Shown here: positions 35,175 to 47,859 of the stretch, piece by piece
Position numbering within the stretch: position 1 is the first letter of the stretch
Layout of the letters: every line of letters starts with the position of its first letter
Origin: Lentinula raphanica
Lineage: Eukaryota > Basidiomycota > Agaricomycetes > Agaricales > Omphalotaceae
Assembly: GCA_027919835.1 (NCBI GenBank)
Contig: JANVFP010000007.1
Coordinates: forward strand, 620,001-684,000
DNA length: 64,000 nucleotides
Direction: 5' to 3'
Notes under the pieces: generated by a model
The model's database searches: none
The model's input: only the letters and a program-made list of their open reading frames with translations
What the model was told of the DNA's origin: nothing
Made by a program: the position numbers and the translations under genes

Positions 35175-38100
35175 CACCCGTAGCTGTAGAAACTTCGCGA
35201 AGTAATCCGATAAGTTCCCACCACAGCTTCGCAAAGTAACAGGACTCGCTCTCGAAGCTTAAAAAACCCTTCCGGGTAGGCCAGTAGGGCTCCGGGGGGT
35301 ACTCGGCTATTTAGTATATTTAATAATATTTAATAATTCTTTTATTATTTAATAGATATATTATAATAAATCTACTTTGCGAAGCTGTACTGCACTTCGC
35401 GAAGTGACTACGTTTACGGCAATCATGAAATCAGGTAAATTAGGGTTAGATCATTACGTCATTGATTTCCTTTTTGGGTTATGATATTTTTGAATAGAAA
35501 AAAGCATAGAATGATATTATTGATCTTGAGATGCTAAAACATGACAGAGGAAACCAAAAATAGCTACAATGAGGTATTGGCTACCTCAGGCACATCAAAA
35601 TTGCCTAAAAAGGAAATTGGTCCAAAAATAGAACTTGATCTCATCAGATAGCAAAAAATCTGAAAAAATCATAAAAAATACTCAAAAAATTCAGGGTTGC
35701 CTCATTGGCCCTGAAAACGCAAAATAAAAAAAATACACGACAAGTGTAAAAAATGTTATCACTCCAAATCATACTAAATCTAGGTATATATGATGTACAT
35801 GCTATTTTTAGCATACCTAGTACCCTCAGACACTTAGAATGGCTTATATCATTCAATATATTCAGCACACTCAATGCTTATTAAACTTAACACACTTGTT
35901 AATGAAAAAACTCAGGACAGTAGTAATGTATATCATACTCAATACACTTAACACACTCAACAATGAAAAACCTCAAAACAGTGTTCATATGTGTTATATT
36001 TAAAACACATAATACACTTAACAATGAAAAGTCTTGGAACAATACTAATGTATATTATACTCAACATATTTAACACACTCAACAATGAAAACCCTAGAAA
36101 CAGTGTTCATGTGTGTTATACTTAAAACTCATCATACACTTAACAATGAAAAGTCTCGGAACAATACTAATGTATATCATGCTCAACACACTTAACACAC
36201 TCAACAATGAAAACCCTCAAAAAGTGTTCATGTGTGTTATACTTAAAACACATAATACACTTAACAATGAAAAGTCTCAGAGCAATACTAATGTATATCA
36301 TGCTCAACACACTTTACAATGAAAAAAGTCGGAACAGTGCTCATGTGTATTATACTTGATACACTTCATCAATCAATATAACACACTTCACAATCAAAAA
36401 CTTGAAGTAGTGTAATCACTCATTATACTTATCATACTGAACACACTTCATCAGTAAGAATAACATACCTTTAATAGGACATTGTTATACTATAACACAC
36501 ATATAACAACGAGTTTTGGGCGCTTATGGGCGCTTATTTGATGTTTTTGAGTCGAAATTCATTAATACCTCACTCAATTATTTTTGTGAGGACTTTCTGT
36601 TGTGTCAGGATGCTGTATACATCATACTCCCCTAGATACAATTCGGAGAACTCAAAATTACAGCCTGTAGGGATGGCTATATCATGATCTTTTATGATTT
36701 AACAGTGTTTTAGGTAAATGACAATACATATGTCCATGTATTGCATAGATACCAAAGCTGTCTCATGGGGAGAGCACTCCTACAGTCTACTAACAGTGTA
36801 TGAACATGATCCAGATACTCACCATGACCATTGGACTCTGTAATATACATCTACATATTTCATGTATATTGGTGATATGTATACTTGCATGTAACTACAG
36901 ATGTCATACTCGATGACTCCCATTGTAAGTCTCTTGGCTTTATGACACAGAGTAAGCATAGAATAGGTTGTAGGATGTCTCCTTTCATTGCCCAGAAGGA
37001 GTTTGACTTCATAACATGGATGTATGCACTGTGATTTACACAAAACAGTGTAAAATTATAAAAGATCATCATATATCCAGCTCTATAGGCTGTATTTTTT
37101 GGTTCTCCAAATTGTATCTAGGAAGGTATGATATAAACAACATTCTGACACAATATAAAGCCCACATAAAAAATTATTGAGTGTGTTATCAATGATTTTC
37201 GACTCAAAAACACCAAATAAGCGCCCATAAGCGCCCAAAACTCGTTGTTATATGTGTGTTATAGTATAACAATGTCCCATTATAGGTGTATTATACTTAC
37301 TGATGAAGTGTGTTCAGTATGATAAGTATAATGAGTGATTACACTACTCCAAGTTTATGATTGTGAAGTGTGTTATATTGATTGATGAAGTGTATTAAGT
37401 ATAACACACATGAGCACTGTTCCGAGTTTTTTCATTGTGAAGAGTGTGTTGAGTATGATATACATTAGTATTGTTCCGAGACTTTTCATTGTTAAGTGTA
37501 TTATGAGTTTTAAGTATAACACACATGAACACTGTTCTGGGGTTTTTCATTGTTGAGTGTGTTAAGTGTATTGAGTATAATATACATTACTACTGTTCTG
37601 AGTTTTTTTCATTGTCAAGTGTGTTAAGTTTAATAAATTGAATGATATAAGCCATTCTAAGTGTCTGAGGGTACTAGGTGTGCTAAAAATAGCATGTACA
37701 TCATATATACCCAGATTTAGTATGATTTGGAGTGATAACATTTTTTACACTTGTCGTGTATTTTTTTTTATTTTGCGTTTTCAGGGCCAACGAGGCAACC
37801 CTGAATTTTTTGAGTATTTTTTATGATTTTTTCAGATTTTTTGCTATCTGATGAGATCAAGTTCTATTTTTGGACCAATTTCCTTTTTAGGCAATTTTGA
37901 TGTGCCTGAGGTAGCCAATACCTCATTGTAGCTATTTTTGGTTTCCTCTGTCATGTTTTAGTACCTCAAGATCAATAATATCAATCTATGCTTTTTTCTA
38001 TTCAAAAATATCATAACCCAAAAAGGAAATCAATGACGTAATGATCTAACCCTAATTTACCTGATTTCATGATTGCCGTAAACGTAGTCACTTCGTGAAG

Positions 38101-38349
38101 TGCAGTACAGCTTCGCAAAGTAGATTTATTATAATATATCTATTAAATAATAAAAGAATTATTAAATATTATTAAATAATAAAAGAATTATTAAATAATA
38201 TTAAATATACTAAATAGCCGAGCACCCCCCGGAGCCCTACTGGCCTACCCGGAAGGGTTTGTTGAGCTTCGAGAGCGAGTCCTGTTACTTTGCAAAGCTG
38301 TGGTGGAGACTTATCGGACTACTTCGTGGAGTTTTTACAGCTTCAGCTG
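35175..38349. mobile_element. Element B: 3.2-kb palindromic non-autonomous KDZ-type element
   Basis: A second copy of the element A family. The left arm (35175 to about 36735) mirrors the right arm (about 37020 to 38349). Ends begin CACCCGTAGCTGTAGAAACT and, on the other strand, CAGCTGAAGCTGTAAAAACT. The perfect 7-bp duplication GTTATTG lies at 35168-35174 and 38350-38356. The central ~290 bases match the reverse complement of the element A loop, although the outer ends of A and B are in the same order. The small open frame seen in both arms of A is broken here. Confidence 0.9.
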
Positions 38350-38760
38350 GTTATTGTTTCCTCCCGTTCGTTTTCGCGTTCCTCTCCCACTCCTAACCTT
38401 CCTCGTTTTCTCAAATGCAGAAAGCGCCTGAAAACCCGTTGTCTTCTTCCAGATTACTGTTTATCCCAGGTGTGAGGCATGGATTCGAGTGGAACTTGAA
38501 GATTCCTTTCGGAGTCGGTTGAATGAATGGATTCAAGAGCTGCACGGTCACGGTGGATTTGCCGTAGCCAAGTAGAAGAGCTAATAACAAGTCGGTCGTT
38601 CTCTTCCTTGCTGTCACCCAAGGACCCTCTTTCTACTGCACTCAGTTTAAACATGTGGCCATCTATTTAACTTGAACCTGAATGATGGTCTCAGCGGCAC
38701 TGTACACGATGTCGAAAAGGTTTTCTCTAAAATCTAAACAACAAAATATAAAATATCCAT

Positions 38761-39495
38761 TTACTCTTCTCCACGACTCTTCCTCTCTTTCAATTCCAAG
38801 TTCACATTGCGAAGTGCACTGTTAACTTCACTCCAGAAGCTCAAGACGTCTCTGTAACCCGGACGGTCTTTCAAACTCGGATTTTGAAGTAGGAAGATTC
38901 TGAAATCATTTTCCAACTGCTTAGCAGCTATCTGCATTTGCCCATACTTCCCTTTCTTTTCTTCCAAGGTCAATGTCTCAGTTTTGACCTCGTTGAAATT
39001 CTTCTTCTGCGCTTCGAGCTTTGCGACAAAATCGTCGTAGCTCTTCCCCTGCAAAGAACAAACGACATGATTCAAGGGATGTACATAACACTAAATCTTT
39101 TGATGCAGACCTGTGCGGTTCCAACATTCTTGATTTTGGTGAGCTAAATGGAAAAAATGTCATCAGCAGACGAACAAGACTCGGAAGATTCAGAACAAAG
39201 ATTTGAGACGGTCGACACCATAACCAGAGTACTCAAGGAAAGAAGGACATACCCGAGAAGGACCAGCATTGTCATCTCCAATCTGAAGATCATGGAGTGT
39301 TGCACGGACATCCTCCACGCTTGCGGGCGATGGTGAAGGATCATGTCCCTGAGGGGCTGGAGTTTGCATAGCCTGAGCTCCGATCGAGTTTTCAGAAGAG
39401 GGAAGGGTAGAAGTAGGAGCAGCGAGCACGCCGGGAGATATAGCTGCTCCAATGAACAAGATAGCGAGGACTCGATATGCGGTCGAACGAGTCAT
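38761..39495 (-). CDS. Small secreted coiled-coil protein 5
   Basis: A 187-residue family member with exons 39495-39253, 39143-39111 and 39048-38761, all in phase 0. The signal peptide is MTRSTAYRVLAILFIGAAIS through PGVLAAPTS. A Pro/Ser-rich segment follows (MQTPAPQGHDPSPSPAS). The middle exon is LTKIKNVGTAQ. The last exon (GKSYDDFVAKLEAQKKNFNE, then EKKGKYGQMQIAAKQLENDF) is a predicted coiled coil ending SRGEE. A TATA-like CTATACATAAA and the leader motif CAGAGCTGGTCTCC lie upstream. The gene and its upstream region are repeated in diverged form at 46.3-48.5 kb. Confidence 0.75.
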
Positions 39496-39676
39496 AGTGG
39501 GAGGATAAGCAATTGAACGTTTCCAGAGGAGACAAAGTGCGTCTGTTGTAAAAGGGAGACCAGCTCTGAGGGGAAAAAGCACGAATTGTTGGGGCTTTAT
39601 GTATAGCAAGATTTGAGTACATAAGCACCAAGAAGGCAATGACCTGTGATGGGGGCGTGATAGGGAATGATAGGGA

Positions 39677-40078
39677 ATGGCACGGGATGGTGAATTATCA
39701 ATACCATCGTTGATGAGGGACTTTCTGGCACTTTTCGTGCATCGGCGATGCGATAATAGGATAGACAACAGAGCAGCCCTGCAGCGAACTCTTGTGTCTG
39801 CCAAGTTTACCTTGGAGTTTGTCCTGCGGCCTGCCTCCCTTTACTCTATGGGGTCGGAGATGGTGTTGGGTAACCTTGAACAACTTGGGAAGCAAGAGTA
39901 TTTTGACATCCAGGATGTATCAGAAAGGTTCACGAGGATTTATGCATTATGCGCTCATGGCTCGGGAGATGCCACCCACAAGGTAAATACGCCACTGATA
40001 GGGTTGCTGAATGTCCTCAGCCAGGTCTGTGACTCTGTGCAAGCCTGTGAGGTCGGCGAACCGGAAGTCATTGAGTGA
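39677..40078 (+). CDS. Unrecognised open frame
   Basis: A 133-codon open frame starting MARDGELSIPSLMRDFLALF and ending CEVGEPEVIE. No domain was recognised, no intron signal supports it, and it overlaps the upstream region of secreted-protein gene 5. It may be a fragment or chance. Confidence 0.25.
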   Translation: MARDGELSIPSLMRDFLALFVHRRCDNRIDNRAALQRTLVSAKFTLEFVLRPASLYSMGSEMVLGNLEQLGKQEYFDIQDVSERFTRIYALCAHGSGDATHKVNTPLIGLLNVLSQVCDSVQACEVGEPEVIE

Positions 40079-40329
40079 CCCTAGGTGACCCTATGGACAG
40101 AATGAGTAGAATTCTGATCGGTGTTCAGATTCTGAAACCCCCTCAATGCAGATTACAACAACGGCCCACGCAACATCCAAAGAGAACCAAAGAGATGGAG
40201 CACAAGATAGCCAGTCGCGTTTGAGCCTGAATGTTATCCATATGCTATAGCGATGTGAGGCGATGTGTGGAGTGAAGATAGGTGACCGGTGAAGATTTAT
40301 TCAATGTGCTCACTTCGGTTACCTAGTAT

Positions 40330-40744
40330 TTAGCTGTGCTTGAGCCGGTTAACGTATTGAGAAACATCAGTCGCCGACTGACCAGGATTGTCCAATAGGA
40401 GGATCTCTGCCATCTTTCCAGAGGTGGAAAAGGGCGCGCAGTGTTTTGAGAAGCATAGGTTAAGACAAAACAGAGAGACGATATTTGTCGAACCACTAGA
40501 GTAGCTACTCACGAGATTCTCGTACTGAGTACCTAGAGTTGTACATCTCAACATCGGCACTTGTGGATGTACAATCAGTATATGTAAACATCCGATGTAG
40601 CATGAAATGGTGCCAGTTGAGCAGCAGACAAGTGTTACGAAGCGAAGTATTTGCCTGAGTCTGACGCCGCCGGACACTCCTGTAACTTTTCTCCCCAGAG
40701 CTCATGATCTTGAAGACATATCTTGTTCCGTTCACACCTTGCAT
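40330..40744 (-). repeat. Conserved block, copy 1 (upstream of secreted protein 5)
   Basis: This block and the one at 47526-47859 are related: overlapping frames in both read SGVRLRQILRFVTLV / SGRVLLEGFITLVR, then LGTQYENL / LGSQYKNL, each followed by a GTRAGTAGCT donor. Two frames are similar in both copies, so I cannot say which, if either, is coding. The block belongs to the larger duplication 38.8-41.5 and 46.3-48.5 kb. Confidence 0.5.
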
Positions 40745-41869
40745 ACGTTGTGCTCGCTTCGCTTCATAACTGTCGAAGAATTGATATGGCAGCTTTCTTT
40801 TTTGAGGTGGATAGTGATGGACAACGAACGGCCCAAGACGGAGAACGAGAGCGAAGAGACTATCAACTCGAAGTCAGACCAGGAATAGCAGCCAGCTGGT
40901 TCCTCACAGCAGTGGAGAGACATAAAACAACTTCATGGCCGAACCCATTGTCGCTCTCGGTGTTGTACAAATCGAGACTGGTGGTCCCACACGACGCGAG
41001 CGTGGTGAGGCTAGATACAACGCTCTCCTTGGTATTTCCATCTTCCATATACAGGATACGTGAATCCCAAGTTAGAAGATAATCAGCGTTGCCAATGAAC
41101 CTTGGGAGCCCACAAAGAACCTTGCAAGTTTCACAGGATAGAGTCAAGAACTGCAAGTTCACAGCCCATATACTGTATCCATCAAGCTTTCAAGCTTTTA
41201 GAGCGAGAGACTGGGATATACACCTCAACAACGTGTATGGAAGTGTTGTCCCACTAGCGGCTCCGGGTGACAAGGATGGGAGAGCATGAAAAGAAGAGGA
41301 TCGAAGGAGAGACGCCCAGCAGTTCTTCAGCACCGGAGGAGAGGGAAAGGAAACGAAGGCGGAGGATAGTGTCGAACAGGATTCAGACAACGTGAAGTGA
41401 CACAGGAAATGACATCGAAGGCCAGGAGTTTCATGTAGGAGTTAAGGCCAGGGATAGAGCACTAGACACGCAGATAGACGCGTGTGATTTAGAGACCGAA
41501 AAGTGGAAGGAAAAAGAGAAACACGTACCTGCACAGTATTACACTCTTATTATTAAATTTTCCAACCTTCTCAGAGTGTCAAGATAACTCTGTCCTTGTC
41601 TCAACCGATGGACAAGGAGTCCAGGTCCAGTGAGCTAACAGGTTTCGTGATGTGAAGGATAGCTTCAACAACTTCTAGCACCATTATGACGAAGTTGTTG
41701 TCGTCATCGTGATTGAGGATGGAGATGAGTGGGCGATATTGAACTCGAGCGTCGGATCCACCGATTGAGTTGAACGTCGGACGTTGAGTACTTGAGTATC
41801 CACACAGCTCAACGCTCTCGCATCACTGACAAAACTAGCAGTCAGCCATTGTGGAACGACATCTATTAT

Positions 41870-44800
41870 TAGGGTAGTGTGAATATATCGGTATTTGCTA
41901 ACATATGTTAATTAACATTGTTATTAACATGTTAATAACATGTTAATAACCCAGCACCCCAGGAGGGGGTGTTAGGATTGTTAACAATTTGTATTGCAAT
42001 GGCTGAGCGCCAGAAGGCACCAGAGCCGCCATAGAGGCATGAGAATGAGGCAGATGATGTAATTTCTGGAAAAAAAAACTCAATGACATCATCTGGTTCG
42101 ATTTGCCTCAGTTCTCACCCGGTCCTCACCAGTTGCAAGAACAGTTTGTCATGTCAAGCGATCAGCTGCCTCCGAATATCACGCAAAAACTACATTGGCT
42201 TCGTCTACTCTTAGACAGCCTTCCAAAAGCTCTGCCCTCTCCTCAGAGAGGTGAACTACCCAAACACCCTTTCGGAACATTCCGTCCTGATGCAGCTTTT
42301 CTCGAGCGGACTGAAGATGAGGTGGGAGCGATCAATGAAAGCTTCAAGGCTATTTTTGGTTGGAGAACCAGAACCACAGGTGATGGTATCATTGACATAA
42401 AAGAACAAGGGAAAAACAGCATTGGTGCCGTTGCAGACCTACTCGAGGGATACTTGAAGAAGTATAAGGACAGCTCTGGGGCGCCAAATGCAATTTTGGT
42501 CAAATGGGTCGAAGACATTTCCAAGGGATGTGAAAAGGTTATAAAGCAACATGGAGAATCGGTATGAATTAAAGTCTAAAGATGTATTACATGTCATGGC
42601 TGTTTGACTGAGCCCAACTATATAGGTTCCCGATTTCCCCATCAGTCCACCATTGAACTCGAAACGAAGCTTGGATACTGATACACAAGAAGAAGATACT
42701 GACCCAATGGCAAAGGTATGTCACGTACTGAATGGCTCTGATTTGACAATCTGAAGTTCTTTATCTAGCGTCGGAAACTAGGGAATCAATTCGCAAAGCT
42801 CCATCTCAAGAAGGCTGCTGCTGTAGGATCCAAGTCTGGACCCGGGCGAACAGAGACAGATGTTATCAGGCGGCTTGCCGTAAAGTATGTAAATGAAAAA
42901 GGCGAGCCCTTCTATGGTTGCATTGCGGAGAACTGCCCATGGCTCAAATCTGAGAATGCCGCTCGAGACCGCATTCTCCGTCATTGCACTTCGCCTTGTA
43001 AACATCTCTCCGAGGAGGATCGAAGATTCGCCTTCACTCACTCAGCAAAATCATCGTTAGGCCAACACATGGATACTCAACTGAGTACTCAATCCACTTC
43101 CCCAACCTCCGCTGAAGTAGCAGGCAACAAGCCCACATTGAAGGCAAAATCTATCACCGTCGATTTCACAGAAGCTGGGAAGGAGGAATGGCAGAAGCGT
43201 CTCGACTTTTCTGTCATGAAACTCATATGTGTTCAAGGCATCGCACCGAACGTCCTCGATTCCAATGAGTGGAACAAGCTAATATCTGTCGCTACCAAGA
43301 ACCGGCTCAAGGCTACACACTCCGATATCTTTGAAGAAAGGCACATTCCGAATGAGGCATCCCATATTCGACAACTCACGATCGAGCTGCTCCGCAAAGA
43401 GCACAACCTTACGCTCACATTCGATGGCAGTGATACTCGAGGTGGTGACTCCATCTATACAGCACACGCCACTACAGCGGATCGGAAGACCTACTTTCTG
43501 AATTACTACGAGGGCACTGATGAGCATCATACTGGGGAATGGGTCGAAGAATTCATCCTCAACGTGCGTCTTTCACAAAATTCAATTCCTCAGTACTCAT
43601 GCTATTTCTCTGATAGTCAATGGATCTCGTTGGCCGCCAACATTTTGGTGCGGTCTGTTCAGACGATACAGGCAATACGCGCAAGGGACGCTACAATACG
43701 AAGAACCAAGTCACCTCAATCCTGAATCTTCGCGATGCTTGCCATTTCATCCACAACATGTCGAAGGATATCACCAATCTTCCGGAATTCGTGGAGGTAC
43801 ATATTCGATTGACTACATGACATGTCCATACTGATGATATGCTGTAGATGAAGAAGACATTGTGCAACACGATCAAACTATTCAGTCAATCCAAGTATTC
43901 AGCGCGACTATTGAAAAAGGAACGGCTTGAGGACAACATCATGCAAGGGCTCGTGAAAATTGGAAAAACACGTTTCGCCACTCACTATAGTGCATCAGCT
44001 GCACTCGATAAGTGTTTTGACTATATACAGCAACTTATCTATGATAAAAAAAGTTGTTCCAAAGGTCTGTCACTCTACACTCTTACTGTGAAATCTACAA
44101 AGCTGACCCGGTCTTTGAAGAACAAGGATATCACCAAGACGTTCACTGGTCAGAGGTCAAGCCTAAAGTTCAAACTTGTCCTTGCGCAGTACAACAAAAT
44201 TATGGAGCCTCTCGCACACTCAATCTGGTCGTTGGAAGCCGTTCACATGAATCCAGCGGATGTCTACCTCTTCTGGCTGGCAATGGGTACCGAACTTCAA
44301 TCCTTGTTTGATAAAGATGAGGATGACACTGGGATTGAACCTCAACTTGCACGAAAAGTCATTCAAATCTTCAATCGCCGCTTTTGAGTCTTTATCAATC
44401 AAGCACCAGATGACGTGTACTTCACAACACTTTACTTGGATCCTTGTAAGTCGTTAACCACATACAGTGGCAGGTACTGATCAGTGAAATCAGGCTTTGT
44501 TGATTCCGACTTATTGAAGAAATCTGGAACGATCTCGTCAAGCAGCCTCACAGTCGTTCTTCCTGCACCATCCTCTGGGCTCAAAGATGATGCTCCCGAG
44601 GCGGACACAACACCCAGTCCTAGTGCGTATCGGCGAGTAAAGAGAGCGCTGAAAGGTATATTGCGCGGTGAGGTTGATATGTATCGCAGCTATGGCGATT
44701 CGTCGAGTATCGCCGCTCTTGTAAAGGCTCGAGGATCAGTTCAAGCGCTTGTCAGCAAATTTGTACCGCAGTTGGTTGCGTACTCGCGAAGGGAGTATCC

Positions 44801-45715
44801 ATTTACAGATATGGTTTCAAAATCTACGCTACAATGGTGGCAAGATTTACTTCTCCATCCAAAAGGATGTGTTCTAGCGGTATGTCAATACTTCTTCATG
44901 CATGGCTCATCACTGAATACTGTCTAGTTTTGTGCAGTCAAGTTATACTCGACACTTGCGAATTCAATGCCAGATGAACGCTGGGGTTCCCACAAGACTC
45001 GTATCAATACTCCATCACGCAACAAACAGAGCGCCAGCACTATTGCACGAATAATAGAAGTCGGTGAATGGTACGGTACTCATCAGGTAATGTGCTGCTA
45101 TCTTACACTTGCAAGCCACTTAAACATGGGCGGTGTTTGTAGAAGCCAGAAAAACCTCGCAAAAAACCTCAGGTGGGATTCTCGACCATCTCTGAGAATC
45201 AATCCAAAACACAGGCAACCGACTGTACTCCATCAGATGGTGAAACGGAGTTACAAGAGGCGCTCGAGTCTCAGGTTGAGGTTGAAGGCAAGGATCAGGA
45301 TGAGGATGAACCTGGAGAGGGATTTGATGCTGGTATAGTCGAGTCTGAGTCGATTGAACTCGATGAGGACATCAACCTTGGGTCCAAAATTCTTCGACGG
45401 GTCATACCAAAGGAAGCCTCGGATGGACCCGGTGTCATACTCCAAGCCTTTGCACCGCCGGAAACTGTTGAAGATGATGTGGCTACAGTTGAACATCATG
45501 ATACAAACGGTATTGATTGGGATAACATATAGTTTTGCAATTCTTCACATAGTGTATGTTATTAACATGTTAAAAAAGGCTTTCGAAACATGTTATTATC
45601 TTTCTTTACACTGATGTTAATATACTGTTAATAACCCATGTTAATTAAGGCCTCCAGAGACCCATTGTTAATAACTATGTTACTAACACAGTGAATCTTT
45701 CCTAACATTACCCTA
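41870..45715 (+). mobile_element. hAT element with 8-bp target duplication
   Basis: A 3846-bp element with ends TAGGGTAGTGT (left) and TAGGGTAATGT (right, other strand) and a perfect 8-bp duplication TCTATTAT (41862-41869, 45716-45723), the hAT hallmark. Both subterminal regions are rich in GTTATTAACATGTTAATAAC-type words. It lies between secreted-protein genes 5 and 6. Confidence 0.9.
42151..45532 (+). pseudogene. hAT transposase (DUF659-like) with one in-frame stop
   Basis: Exons can be joined from MSSDQLPPNITQKLHWLRLL (42151-42561; an earlier ATG lies at 42103), 42626-42715, 42769-43563, 43617-43796 and 43848 onward. A BED-like finger reads FYGCIAENCPWLKSENAARD with later His/Cys. Catalytic-core blocks are LTLTFDGSDTRGGDSIYTAH, FGAVCSDDTGNTRKGRY, LRDACHFIHNMSKDI and LVKIGKTRFATHYSASAAL, the DUF659 to hAT order. 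A TGA at 44385-44387 stops the frame after NRRF, yet the same frame continues VFINQAPDDVYFTTLYLDP to a proper GTAAGT donor, so it is a single nonsense mutation. Downstream exons contain STLANSMPDERWGSHKTRI and an acidic tail ending GIDWDNI. The usual dimerisation end is weak. Confidence 0.8.
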
Positions 45716-46293
45716 TCTATTATTCCCTTTGTCCCGTTTGGCAAAGCAGAGTCTCCAGCCGTGATGTTGGGAGTCAGGGAGGTTGTGTGTGTAACAGGCT
45801 TGAAAGTTCGGTTAGGAACGGATGGAGTCCAAGATGGGGATCGGAAGGCAGTTGCGGCTGGGGTGGCCACCAAGAAGAAGGAAAGCATGAAACGGGCGCT
45901 ATTTTGCTCCTTTGGGCGCTTGACGCGCCCTTTCTTCATCTACAGACTAGACAGCGACCAGGACTCACAGGAGCAATGAGGAATTAAGGGAGGTGGACCT
46001 GAAATCGCTAGTCATTCCTTAAAAGTTCAAAAATGGGGTATCCTACAAGGAGTGAACGGCGTATGGTCTCGAGGGTTCATAAGGGAAGTGGTATGAGTTT
46101 TGCTGTCGAGACGGATGTATGAACTGAGATGGAGAGGGGAGATTGAGGTGGCGGTGAGTGTGGAGGGAGAGAGTCTTTGTGAACTTCATAAGCCCTTTGT
46201 CCTTCCTCTCTTCACATTGGATATTTCGCTTTGTTGACCATGAAATTTCTTCAGAAAAAGACGATTAATACAACATACTACGACTACACGCTC

Positions 46294-46978
46294 CTAAAAA
46301 TGAATCTTCTCCAACTCTTTGTCATGCAATTGAGATATACGCCAGGTAATTGCGTTCGCAAGACATGTCGCCTGAAATGATGTTGTGTCACGAGCTTTCC
46401 CGATTGGAAGCGCTTCCAATTCCTGTTCTACACTGTACGCAGTGCCCCGAATCTTCTTCAACTCCTCTACCCTTTCCTTTAAAGTCATTTCCTTGCTTTC
46501 AGCCTCTTCGAAATCTTTTTGTCCTTGAGCAAGCTCTTCTTTTAGTTCGTCATATTTCTGTTCCTGAAAAGGGTGGCAAGCTCAAACTTGAGATGAATTT
46601 TCCACAGGACATAAAGTCAATTCATACCTGTTCGGGCGTCGGTGGTCCTTGAGTCTTGGGCTTGGGCCCGGGCTTGTTTCGGACCTGAGTGGAAAGAGTG
46701 ATGAGAAAGATGAACAGGACGGAGACGGGGAGGCGAGAGAGATAAAGGACTCAGAGAGATAAGGGACTCACCTTTTCATTCTCCCCAGTTGGTGGATCTT
46801 CCAACCTGCAGAGAACGCTGAACGGCCCTGGTTTGGGGGCCAAAGGCCGAAGAAGTGGGTTATCCGAGCTCTGGAGTCTGGTTATAGCCTGGGGAGCAGG
46901 AGCGGCGAGAACGCCAGAAGATATAGCTGCTCCGACGAATGAGATGAGCAGGACTCGAGATGCGGTTGAACGAGCCAT
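46294..46978 (-). CDS. Small secreted coiled-coil protein 6
   Basis: A 177-residue family member with exons 46978-46772, 46684-46628 and 46563-46294, in phase 0. The signal peptide is MARSTASRVLLISFVGAAIS through SGVLAAPAP. The middle exon is longer than in proteins 4 and 5 (19 codons, VRNKPGPKPKTQGPPTPEQ). The last exon is a coiled coil (EQKYDELKEELAQGQKDFEE, then KEMTLKERVEELKKIRG) ending LEKIHF. The leader motif is at 47039-47052 and a TATA-like CTATACATAAA lies just upstream of it. Confidence 0.75.
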
Positions 46979-47525
46979 AGTAGTAAGATAAGCAATTGAA
47001 CGTTTTCAGAGGAGACAAAGTGCGTCTGTTGTAAGAGGGGAGACCAGCTCTGAAGGGGAAAAGTACGAATTCTTGGGAGTTTATGTATAGCCTCAAGCTT
47101 GAAGAAGGAGGCGATGCGCTGTGATCGCGACAAGGTGTGATGCAAGGATGCTGGGTAGTAGTGGTGGGTTAACCCAATCGATACTAGTCGATACCGGTGA
47201 TGAGGAAATTCGCTCAACCCTGCTATTTGTTGCGTCGGCGATACGATTTGTTGAAGCCTATACATAGCAAACCATATGCCTGATATGAGAAAGCTGTGGA
47301 GACGCGAAAGTTTGAATGGAGGCCGAAGCAGCCAAGGACAGCGTCCAAGAGATGGAAAAATCGACAGCGAGTCGCACTTGCGCCTTGATGTGCGCGTGTA
47401 CTACAGCAGCATGACTCGGAGAGATCCAGGCGGTGCGAGGCAATGTACAACGATGGGCAGAATTGAAGTCTACATGATGTTCACTTGGTCAGCTGTGATC
47501 GTAATTTGTGGAGGTGTTGAGCACG

Positions 47526-47859
47526 CTATCTTCCTGGATGTGGAAAAGGACTCATGTCTTGAAAAACATAGACGAAACGAAACGGAGAGATGTAACATAG
47601 ATGGTATTGGTTGAGATAAAAGCTACTTACCAGATTTTTGTACTGAGAACCTAGAGTGGTACTTGCCAACGTCAAGATTCGCGGATGTACAAAGAGTATA
47701 TGTAACCATCTGACGTAGCCCAAAATTGTGCCAGATGAACAGCGAACAAGTGTTATGAAGCCTTCGAGTAGGACGCGGCCGGACACTTCTATAACTGTTC
47801 GATCCAGACTTTATCTCGAGGACGTATCTTAGTCCGCTCATGCCTTTCACACGTTTCAT
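47526..47859 (-). repeat. Conserved block, copy 2 (upstream of secreted protein 6)
   Basis: Diverged second copy of the block at 40330-40744, in the same place relative to its secreted-protein gene. In another frame both read a NSYRSVRPR / KSYRSVRRR start and an NTCSLFIWHNF / NTCLLLNWHHF middle. Confidence 0.5.
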
